DNA of 64,000 nucleotides from an uncultured Bacteroidales bacterium. GTDB taxonomy: Bacteria > Bacteroidota > Bacteroidia > Bacteroidales > Bacteroidaceae. Under the pieces are notes generated by a model. The model had not been told where the DNA came from, did no database searches, and saw only the letters and a list, made by a program, of their open reading frames with translations. A program made the translations under genes and the position numbers. Shown here piece by piece: positions 45,819-53,029 of the stretch. Numbering within the stretch: the stretch's first letter is position 1; every line of letters begins with the position of its first letter. The DNA lies in NCBI GenBank assembly GCA_902763865.1, contig CACWTR010000004.1, forward strand, positions 21,946 to 85,945. Direction: 5' to 3'.

Positions 45819-48044
45819 TTACTTCAGCGTGAATTTCATCTTGCAGGTGAGGTGGTCGCTGCTGTCGCCGGCCCATGCGATGAACTCGCCGGGCTCAGCC
45901 TTCCAGCCGCCGGTTGCCTCGTCCCAGAAGGAGAGTGCACGCTTGTCTGTGCTGAGCGTGATGGTCTTCGTCTCGCCGGGCTTCAGCATCACCTTCCGGA
46001 AGGCTTTCAGCTCCTTGACAGGACGATCTACGCTGCACTTCACGTCGCTGATGTAGAGCTGAACCACGTCTGCTCCGGTGCAGTCTCCCGTGTTCGTGAC
46101 ATCTACCTTGAAGGTCATGTTGCCGTCGGTGGTCTCGTCGAAGTCTGACCTGAGATTGCTTACCTTGAAGGTGGTGTAGCTCAAGCCATGCCCGAAGGCA
46201 AAGGCGGGTTTCAGCTTCTTCATGTCCGTCCAGCGATAGCCGACGTAGATGCCTTCCTTGTATTCCTCGTCGATAATCTTCTTTCCCTCGCGCCAGATGC
46301 CGGGGAAGGCGGCTTCGCCAAAACTGTGGGCACCGACTTGCGAGAGGTTCTCGTACCAAGTGAAGGGCAGGTGACCGCTGGGATTCGTCTTGCCGAGCAG
46401 GACGTCGGCAAGTCCGATGCCAGCCTCGCTGCCCAGGAACCAGCCCTGAACGATGGCAGGCACCTGCTTGCGCCAAGGCATCGAGACGGCGTTACCGCTG
46501 ATGTTGACGTAGATGGTCTGCTTGTTGACCGATGCAAGAGCCGTGATGAGCTTGTCCTGGTTGTATGGCAGGTCCATCGTTTTGCGGTCGTGTCCTTCGC
46601 AATCCTGGTAGTCGCTCTTGTTCAGCCCGCCAAAGATGACGACGTAGTCCGCCGTCTTGGCCTTCTCCACTGCTTCGTTGATGAGCTCCTCGGGCGAGCG
46701 GTCGTCCTTGAGGTCCTGGCCCGTGGTGACACCGTTATAGCTGCCCCCAACGTCGCCCACATATCCGCGGGCAAATTCAATCTGGCAGTCCGACGCCTTC
46801 AGACGCTCCTGCAGACCTTGCAGCGGACTGATTTCGTGCTGAGCCTTCAGCGAGCTTGAGCCGCCGCCCACCGTCATCATCTTGATGGCATTCTCGCCCA
46901 CGACAAGTATCTTCTTGCCCTTGGGCTGGATGGGCAGCACGTTCCTGTCGTTCTGCAAGAGCACGATGCCCTCTCCGGCCACCAGCCGGGCCGTCACATA
47001 GTGCTCCTCGCTGCAGAGGAAACCGTAGGGGCGCTGCCTGTTCATCGTGGTGCGGAAGAAGAGCCTTAGCACGCGACGAACCTTCTCGTCGAGCTCCTTG
47101 GTGGTGTACCTGCCTTCGAGGATGGCCTTCTGATAACCTTTCGAGAGGTAGTAGTTGTCGTAGGCATTCGTTGCGCCCATCGTCAGGCCGTCCGTCCAGG
47201 TGCCGAACTCCATGTCGAGCCCATTCCTGACGGCCTGGTCAAGGTCGTGCGCTCCGCCCCAGTCGCTGACCACTACGCCGTCGAAGCCCCAATCCTGCTT
47301 CAGTATCTTGTTCAGCGTATATTGGTTGTGGCAGTTGTGCTCGTCCTTATAGAGGTTGTATGCTCCCATGATGCCCCATGCCTTGCCTTCCTTCACGGCT
47401 GCTTCGAAGCCTGGCAGGTAAATCTCATGCAGGGCACGGTCGCTGATGATGACGTTCACCTGATGACGATACTCTTCGTCGTTGTTCAGGCAATAGTGTT
47501 TCACGCAGCTTGCCACGCCGCAGCTCTGCAGCCCCTGGACGTAAGGTATCACCATGCGCGAAGTCAGATAGGGGTCCTCGCCCATGTACTCGAAGTTGCG
47601 GCCTCCGAGGGGAGTGCGGTAGATGTTCACGCCGGGCCCAAGTATCATGCCCTTGCCGCGATAGAGCGCTTCCTCGCCCAAAGCACGACCGTACAGGGAG
47701 GAGAGCTGAGGGTGCCACGTTGCAGCCAGGCAGGTCAGGGCTGGGAAGGCCACGCACGAGTCGTTGGTCTGCCCGGCCTGTTCCCACTCGTCCCACAGGA
47801 CGTCGGGGCGCACGCCGTGAGGGCCGTCGTCGGTCCAGAAGTCGGGGAAGCCGAGCCGTTTCACGCCGGCACTCGAGAACTTGCTCTGGGCATGAATCAC
47901 GTCAATCTTCTCGGCAAGCGTCATGCGCGAGAGTGCGTCCTCCACTCTGTCTTCGATGCCTTTCGACGGATCGAGATAGACTGGTGTCTGGGCCTGCAGT
48001 AACAAACTGAAGGCAGAAAGGAATAAAGTTATCCTGTACTTCAT
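45819..48044 (-). CDS. GH3 beta-glucosidase/beta-xylosidase-like enzyme, exported
   Basis: A 741-residue enzyme with a signal peptide (MKYRITLFLSAFSLLLQAQ). The (beta/alpha)8 domain has FPDFWTDDGPHGVRPD, a KHYCLNN substrate motif and the nucleophile Asp in GVVVSDWGGAHD (about residue 261). The alpha/beta sandwich domain has ILVVGENAIKMMTVGGGSSSLKA. A fibronectin type III-like domain closes it (GADVVQLYISDVKCSVDRPVKELKAFRKVMLKPGETKTITL). It removes beta-linked glucose or xylose from oligosaccharide ends. It lies 35 bases before the VanX-like gene and 17 bases after fmt. Confidence 0.95.
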   Translation of the reverse strand: MKYRITLFLSAFSLLLQAQTPVYLDPSKGIEDRVEDALSRMTLAEKIDVIHAQSKFSSAGVKRLGFPDFWTDDGPHGVRPDVLWDEWEQAGQTNDSCVAFPALTCLAATWHPQLSSLYGRALGEEALYRGKGMILGPGVNIYRTPLGGRNFEYMGEDPYLTSRMVIPYVQGLQSCGVASCVKHYCLNNDEEYRHQVNVIISDRALHEIYLPGFEAAVKEGKAWGIMGAYNLYKDEHNCHNQYTLNKILKQDWGFDGVVVSDWGGAHDLDQAVRNGLDMEFGTWTDGLTMGATNAYDNYYLSKGYQKAILEGRYTTKELDEKVRRVLRLFFRTTMNRQRPYGFLCSEEHYVTARLVAGEGIVLLQNDRNVLPIQPKGKKILVVGENAIKMMTVGGGSSSLKAQHEISPLQGLQERLKASDCQIEFARGYVGDVGGSYNGVTTGQDLKDDRSPEELINEAVEKAKTADYVVIFGGLNKSDYQDCEGHDRKTMDLPYNQDKLITALASVNKQTIYVNISGNAVSMPWRKQVPAIVQGWFLGSEAGIGLADVLLGKTNPSGHLPFTWYENLSQVGAHSFGEAAFPGIWREGKKIIDEEYKEGIYVGYRWTDMKKLKPAFAFGHGLSYTTFKVSNLRSDFDETTDGNMTFKVDVTNTGDCTGADVVQLYISDVKCSVDRPVKELKAFRKVMLKPGETKTITLSTDKRALSFWDEATGGWKAEPGEFIAWAGDSSDHLTCKMKFTLK

Positions 48045-48061
48045 AATATATATATAATGTG

Positions 48062-49072
48062 TTATAGTGAAATTCTTGTTCCACGTAGGAGGTCGGCAAT
48101 GGGCATCCTTTTTTTTCCCGCAAGCTGGACCTCGTCAAGGGAAAGGAATCCTCCCGGCAACGCCACGAGCAGCTTGTCACCAACCTGTTCCATGAGAGTG
48201 GAGGGCTTGTCACCGCCGTTCTTCTCTTCTTCGGAAGGGACGGGGGATGGGGGGCAGCCCCCCCCTCCTTTGGAGGGGACGGGGGAGGCTTTGAAGACCT
48301 TCATCTCCGTCTCCTTGCCGTTGGCGATGACGGGTGTCCATGCGGCAGGGTAGGGGCTGAGGCCTCGGATGAAGTCGTAGGCACTCTTCATGGTGTGCTC
48401 TTCCCACTTGATTTGACAGGTGTCCTTGAATATCTTCGGAGCAGGCCGCAACGGTTCGTCCGTCATGAACTGACTTTGGTCGATGGCCTTGGCCTGGCCG
48501 CTTTCGATGAGTCGGACCGTCTTCACGACCAGCTCGGCACCCTGCACCATGAGCTTGTCGTGGACGTCCTCGGCACAGTCGTCGATGGCAATCGGTGTGC
48601 GCTCCTGCAGGATGATGCGTCCCGTGTCGATCTGCTCGTCGAGGAAGAAGGTGGTGATGCCTGTCTCGGTGTCGCCGTTGATGATGGCCCAATTGATGGG
48701 AGCCGCGCCGCGATACTGTGGCAGAAGGGCCGCGTGGAGATTGAAGGTGCCAAGCGGCGGCAAGGCCCACACGACTTCCGGCAGCATGCGGAAGGCTACG
48801 ACAATCTGGAGGTCGGGCTTCAATGCACGGAGTTCGGAGAGGAAGGTTTCGTCGCGCAGCTTCTCGGGCTGAAGAACGGTGATGCCTTTCTCCTGGGCAA
48901 ACTTCTTGACGGGACTCGACTGCAAGACGTCGTGGTGCCGTCCGATAGCTTTGTCGGGCATCGTGACGACGCCGACCACGTTGTAACCCTCTTCCAGAAG
49001 GCGACTGAGGCTTTGCACGGCAAAGTCCGGCGTGCCCATGAAGATGATGCGTAATGATTTACTATTTGACAA
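48062..49072 (-). CDS. fmt: Methionyl-tRNA formyltransferase, with an in-frame Pro/Gly-rich insert
   Basis: A 336-residue cytoplasmic enzyme that formylates initiator Met-tRNA using 10-formyl-THF. The catalytic domain has IIFMGTPDFAVQSL (about 9-22), NLHAALLPQYRGAAPINWAIINGDTETGIT (catalytic Asn, His, Asp) and EDVHDKL. The C-terminal tRNA-binding domain follows (YDFIRGLSPYPAAW). At about residues 261-281 a stretch SPVPSKGGGGCPPSPVPSEEE interrupts that domain. It is encoded by a G/C-rich palindromic cassette not seen in the family. The frame is kept, so the gene may work. It precedes GH3 by 17 bases. Confidence 0.95.
   Translation of the reverse strand: MSNSKSLRIIFMGTPDFAVQSLSRLLEEGYNVVGVVTMPDKAIGRHHDVLQSSPVKKFAQEKGITVLQPEKLRDETFLSELRALKPDLQIVVAFRMLPEVVWALPPLGTFNLHAALLPQYRGAAPINWAIINGDTETGITTFFLDEQIDTGRIILQERTPIAIDDCAEDVHDKLMVQGAELVVKTVRLIESGQAKAIDQSQFMTDEPLRPAPKIFKDTCQIKWEEHTMKSAYDFIRGLSPYPAAWTPVIANGKETEMKVFKASPVPSKGGGGCPPSPVPSEEEKNGGDKPSTLMEQVGDKLLVALPGGFLSLDEVQLAGKKRMPIADLLRGTRISL
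48234..48290. repeat. G/C-rich palindromic cassette inside fmt
   Basis: On the fmt strand: CCCCCGTCCCCTCC, a palindromic CCCTCCAAAGGAGGG, a run of G, CTGCCCCCCAT and a second CCCCCGTCCCTTCC. Two near-identical 14-mers frame a palindrome. The length keeps the reading frame and adds about 20 residues to Fmt. Confidence 0.75.
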
Positions 49073-49133
49073 TTTACAATATACTATTTATTTACGGTTT
49101 AGTTATTTTGTGATATAATCCCCTATATGGTTT

Positions 49134-49164
49134 CCCCTCTCTCGGGAGAGGTGGTGGGGAGAGG
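49134..49164. repeat. G/C-rich palindromic cassette downstream of the DUF1080 gene
   Basis: CCTCTCTCGGGAGAGG hairpin followed by TGGTGGGGAGAGGC, next to the stop at 49168. Same look as the cassettes in fmt and the ABC-F gene. The rest of the gap to the fmt start (49073-49133) is A/T-rich and empty. Confidence 0.6.
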
Positions 49165-49167
49165 CTT

Positions 49168-50166
49168 CTAAAGTTCCTTTACGTAGATGTTCCTGAAGTA
49201 GCAACGGCATCCGTGGGCCTGCATCTCAATCTGGTCGGAGGGGAAGATGGGGAGCTTGCGGTCCCAATAGTTCTCGAGGACGATGTTATCGACCACCTTT
49301 GTGCCGTTGAGCCATACCGTCACCTTGTCGCCCTTCATGATGATGCGGAAGGTGTTCCATTCGCCGAGTTTGTTGTCCTCGACGCTTGTCGGCTTGCTTG
49401 GGTTCTTCTGGTTGTTGTAGAGGCCGCCAGAACCGACCTGTGCACCGACGTTGGTGCGTCGGATGTCCCAAATCTGCACCTGCGGCGTGCCGCGAAGATA
49501 GACGCCGGCATCGGGCTCCTTGCCATTGGGGTCGAGCCGCCAGTCAACGAGCAGTTCGAAGTCGGCATAGTCTTTCTCGGTGCAGATGTTGTCCCAACCG
49601 TTGCCGATATAGACGAGCACTCCGTCCTCCACAATCCAGTCGCGACGCATCAGCTCGTCGGCTTTCTCCTGAGCCTTGGCAAGTTCCTCCTTGCTCATCT
49701 TCGAGCGGGCAATGGGGTTCTCAACAAGGCCCTTCCAACCCTCGAGGTCTTTGCCGTTGAAGAGGCAGACGAAGCCTTCCTCGCTCTGGTTGGCAGCTGC
49801 AAGCCAGGCTTTTGCCGCCTTCTTGTCCTTGCCTTTGAGCATAGGAATGATGGCTGTGAGCGTCTGCCGTGTCTCCGTACCGTTGTATTCGGGATGTGCA
49901 GCGAGTATCGTCCAGACGGCCTTTGCAGCGGCGTGAGCTATCTGTTCGTCTTCAAGCAAGGATGTGGCAAAGGTGAGAGCCTGATAGGTTCCGGCATTTG
50001 CCAGAAGCGATAAGGCTGCCTCGCGCTGGGTCTGGTCGTTGGTCTGTTCAATGATATGGCGCAGGGAAATGACTTGATTCTCGGGCGTGAGCGTCTGTGC
50101 CTTGACGGGAGAGAGCAGGCAGCAGAACGCTGAGAGAAATAAGATGGTAGTCCGTTTGAGATGCAT
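49168..50166 (-). CDS. Exported DUF1080 (3-keto-disaccharide hydrolase-like) protein
   Basis: A 332-residue protein with a signal peptide (MHLKRTTILFLSAFCCLLSPVKAQ). Residues about 25-125 are helical (HEAT-like: QREAALSLLANAGTYQALTFATSLLEDEQIAHAAAKAVW). Residues about 130-332 are a DUF1080 concanavalin-like domain: FVCLFNGKDLEGWKGL, DWIVEDGVLVYIGNG, DFELLVDWRLDPNGKEPDAGVYLRG, GEWNTFRIIMKGDKVTVWLNGTKV. DUF1080 members include enzymes that cleave 3-keto-glycosides, and many Bacteroidetes members of unknown activity. A carbohydrate role is inference. Confidence 0.9.
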   Translation of the reverse strand: MHLKRTTILFLSAFCCLLSPVKAQTLTPENQVISLRHIIEQTNDQTQREAALSLLANAGTYQALTFATSLLEDEQIAHAAAKAVWTILAAHPEYNGTETRQTLTAIIPMLKGKDKKAAKAWLAAANQSEEGFVCLFNGKDLEGWKGLVENPIARSKMSKEELAKAQEKADELMRRDWIVEDGVLVYIGNGWDNICTEKDYADFELLVDWRLDPNGKEPDAGVYLRGTPQVQIWDIRRTNVGAQVGSGGLYNNQKNPSKPTSVEDNKLGEWNTFRIIMKGDKVTVWLNGTKVVDNIVLENYWDRKLPIFPSDQIEMQAHGCRCYFRNIYVKEL

Positions 50167-50216
50167 AATGGCTGGGAACAGTTTAATGTTATGGGGGAAA
50201 GAAGTTAAATAAACAA

Positions 50217-50292
50217 GGGTGTGTCAAAAGGAAGGGAAGGGGGCACGCAATACAAAGCACAGCGTATCCTCTTCCTTCGTTTTGACACACCC
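50217..50292. repeat. Inverted repeat with GGGTGTGTCAAAA arms
   Basis: GGGTGTGTCAAAA (50217-50229) and TTTTGACACACCC (50280-50292) are exact reverse complements; the match continues for about eight more bases with two mismatches (GGAAGGGA against TCTTCCTTC). The 50-base centre is not similar to a gene. It ends 22 bases from the epimerase stop and may act as a terminator or be a small mobile repeat. Confidence 0.7.
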
Positions 50293-50313
50293 TCTTTGAA
50301 TAAGGTGCGTTGT

Positions 50314-50718
50314 TTATTCTTCGCACAGTTCGGTCAGAATGCCGCATGTGCTCTTGGGGTGGAGGAATGCGATGTGCAGGCCGTCGGCACCCTTGCGGGG
50401 GGCTTTGTCGATGAGGCGGATGCCCTTCTCGTCGCACATGGCGAGGGCTTCGCTCACTCCGTCCTCTACCTTGAAGGCAACATGATGAACGCCACGACCA
50501 CCGTTGTCGAGGAACTTCTGTACTGTGCTTTCGGGGCATGTGGGCTCCAGCAGCTCAATCTTCACTTCGCCTACCTTCATGAAGGCGGTCTTTACTTTCT
50601 GGTCTTCCACAACTTCTGTCTTATAGACTTCCAGCCCGAGGACGTCCTTGAAATAGGGGAGTACTGCATCAATGCTCTGTACGGCAATGCCGAGGTGTTC
50701 AATACGAGAAATCTTCAT
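50314..50718 (-). CDS. mce: Methylmalonyl-CoA epimerase
   Basis: A 134-residue vicinal-oxygen-chelate (glyoxalase-fold) enzyme that interconverts R- and S-methylmalonyl-CoA in the propionate pathway. ISRIEHLGIAVQSIDAVLPYF (metal His at about 8), KVKTAFMKVGEVKIELLEPT, NGGRGVHHVAFKVED (second His) and IAFLHPKSTCGILTELCEE (third His and Glu) all match. Length equals that of the family. It has its own promoter-like box; methylmalonyl-CoA mutase is not in view. Confidence 0.95.
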   Translation of the reverse strand: MKISRIEHLGIAVQSIDAVLPYFKDVLGLEVYKTEVVEDQKVKTAFMKVGEVKIELLEPTCPESTVQKFLDNGGRGVHHVAFKVEDGVSEALAMCDEKGIRLIDKAPRKGADGLHIAFLHPKSTCGILTELCEE

Positions 50719-50771
50719 GATTTAATGTTGTTTTTGTTGTTCTTTTATTGGTTAATTGTGTTATCGTCTTG

Positions 50772-50803
50772 CAAAGGTACACCTTTTTGCTTGATAATCC
50801 AAG
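50772..50803 (-). promoter_or_regulatory. Promoter-like sequence of mce
   Basis: On the minus strand: CTTG (50803-50800), 20 bases, TACCTTTG (50779-50772), about 53 bases before the ATG at 50718. Confidence 0.55.
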
Positions 50804-50856
50804 CAAAGCACCCTTTTTCTTTCCCCTTTTCTGGTCAGAGAGGCCGTCATGATGCC

Positions 50857-52977
50857 TTACCAGATGTCCTCGGGCGTTTCGGGGTTGTCGTAAACTTCCT
50901 TGGGGCAGTACTCCATGTAGTCCATATAGAACTCCTTCTGCTCGGAGTCGAGGACTGACTTAACCTTCATGTAGTAGGTCTTGTCGGGGTCCATCGTCTG
51001 TCGCACGATGATGTAGCGCAGGTTGGAGTTACGGTCACGCTCGATGTCGGAATTGCCGTCTGCCGTTACGCTTCTCGCTCCCTTCATGACGCCGTTATTC
51101 CTGAGTCGTTTATCGACCTCGGCATCATAGTCATCGTCACCCGAATCCCTCTCGTAGCCGACGTTCATGCTGCCAATTCCCTTTGTCAGGTTCACGGGGA
51201 TGCCGGCTGCCGGCAAGCGGTCCGGGTCGTCGCCGAAGTAGAATTGCTGGATGCCGCGGTCGCCGTTGGGAAGTACCTTGTAGCGGAACTCGTAGGTGGT
51301 GCGTCGGGGCACAGGCGGCAGCTTGAAGGTTAGCTCGAAGCGTCCCTTTGCCTTCATCTCGTCGCTGTGGAGGTTACACCAGTTGTAGTTGTAGGCATTA
51401 AGGTAGATGAAGATGGTGTGGTCGTTCATCTTCATGTTGTCGAAGTAGTTGTATATCTTCGTGGGCGGGATATAGACATCCTGATTCTTTACGTCGCTCG
51501 AGAGCTTCAGCCGAATGTCGTTGCTCATGGCCTCGGGGAAGAGGGTCATGCCGTCGAAGCGCATGCGCTGGCGTGCCAGGTTGTCGCGAACCCTGTCATT
51601 ATAGGATAAAGGTGCATCAATGGGATAGATGCAACAGTTGATGATATCGGTCAGTATTGCACGTTTCGGGTCCTTATCGACTTTGCAACCTACGTCCAGT
51701 GGGTCGCACGACAATTCATGCAAAACGCCGTCGCGAGCCTGGTCAAGCTCCGGGAAACGGTTCAGGAAGACACCTTCCGACTCCTTGCTCTCGTAGATTT
51801 TGAGAATACGACGCTTGCCCATCGTAGTGTAAATCTCATACATGGGAATAGTGTAGTTGAAAGGAGTCGAGGCACTGTAACCGTACTCGTTTCTGTGGAA
51901 TACGAGGCGGTCGGACGATGTGCGGAAAGGCAGGATGTGATAAGTGGTCCACTGATAGAGCAAGTTCGCCTCGTCGGTATAATTGTTGTCGGTGGTAAAG
52001 ATGTCATCGTCGGAATACTGATGGTTTGAGACTAACCATTGCATCAGGGCAGGTAGCAGCGTGGCCGACGGAGCCGTCGGGTCCAGCCCCTGCTCGCGCC
52101 AGAATGCATCAGTCTCAGAGAAGATGGTGAAGCCGTAAAGCCTGTGCTTAGGCGTATAGTTCACTCCGGCAGGGAAGTGTCCGTCGATGTACAGGTTTGC
52201 AGTTTCGGGGATGATGCCGCGCAGGTAGAGACTTTCATAGACCTCGTCCCTTATTTTCGAGAGAGTGTCCATCAGTCCGCAAGCTTGTATGGCCTTTGCC
52301 ATGACAAGGTAGCCCTCGCGCTGTTCCTCTATCATTTCCTGAAGATAGAGCGCGGCTGTCACATCCTTGGGAGCGATGACGCGTCCCACCTGATGAATGA
52401 TGCCGTTACTCATCTGGATGTCTCTTTCTGTGGCGCTGATGGGACTGTCGTTGTTGATGAAGATGGAATCGACGTCCTTGTAGCGCACGGAAAGCTTGCG
52501 CTCGTTCATGTTGCTTAGGGGGAACTCGTTGCCCGTCTCTTTGGGGAAGTCGCTGGTCAGGACAGCTTCTTCATTGTCGCCGGCATCAATGATGGAGTTG
52601 CATACTATCACACGATAGATGGAGTCGCGTTTGTGCTCATCGTAGAAAGAGTCCAGCGAAGGCGCACTCAGCAAGGATGGATTTTCAGCATAGAGTTGCT
52701 GGAGATATTGTTCTATAGCCTCATTCGTCGGAGCAAAGACGGTGAAGTGACCGCGAGCAGAGAGCAACTGTCCTACCGTACTTTGGCTTCGCATCGAGAT
52801 AGGGGTCATGTTCAGTAGCCTAACGTATTCGGAATAGGCTTCGTGCTTCTCCAGATACCCCAGTACGGTATCAACCTTGAAGACATATCGAGCTGATGTG
52901 TCGATCTCTTCGCTACAGCCCAGGCATGATAGCGCCAGAATGGTTGTCGCAAGGTACTTGTTAATCGTGCTTTTCAT
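50857..52977 (-). CDS. Fasciclin-domain lipoprotein
   Basis: A 706-residue lipoprotein (MKSTINKYLATTILALSCLGCSEE, Cys about 21). A FAS1 domain covers about 60-190: RSQSTVGQLLSARGHFTVFAPTNEAI at its start and MSNGIIHQVGRVIAP at its end. A second, more divergent FAS1-like stretch covers about 200-390. The C-terminal 300 residues are beta-rich and unassigned. FAS1 proteins mediate adhesion or bind surface partners. It follows the GH92 gene by 52 bases, so it is probably part of a mannan-related unit; no SusC or SusD is adjacent. Confidence 0.85.
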   Translation of the reverse strand: MKSTINKYLATTILALSCLGCSEEIDTSARYVFKVDTVLGYLEKHEAYSEYVRLLNMTPISMRSQSTVGQLLSARGHFTVFAPTNEAIEQYLQQLYAENPSLLSAPSLDSFYDEHKRDSIYRVIVCNSIIDAGDNEEAVLTSDFPKETGNEFPLSNMNERKLSVRYKDVDSIFINNDSPISATERDIQMSNGIIHQVGRVIAPKDVTAALYLQEMIEEQREGYLVMAKAIQACGLMDTLSKIRDEVYESLYLRGIIPETANLYIDGHFPAGVNYTPKHRLYGFTIFSETDAFWREQGLDPTAPSATLLPALMQWLVSNHQYSDDDIFTTDNNYTDEANLLYQWTTYHILPFRTSSDRLVFHRNEYGYSASTPFNYTIPMYEIYTTMGKRRILKIYESKESEGVFLNRFPELDQARDGVLHELSCDPLDVGCKVDKDPKRAILTDIINCCIYPIDAPLSYNDRVRDNLARQRMRFDGMTLFPEAMSNDIRLKLSSDVKNQDVYIPPTKIYNYFDNMKMNDHTIFIYLNAYNYNWCNLHSDEMKAKGRFELTFKLPPVPRRTTYEFRYKVLPNGDRGIQQFYFGDDPDRLPAAGIPVNLTKGIGSMNVGYERDSGDDDYDAEVDKRLRNNGVMKGARSVTADGNSDIERDRNSNLRYIIVRQTMDPDKTYYMKVKSVLDSEQKEFYMDYMEYCPKEVYDNPETPEDIW

Positions 52978-53029
52978 CTCTCTTAGTTTTTTCGGTTTGG
53001 TATAGATTATAGTGTTTGTTCTGGTTGTG

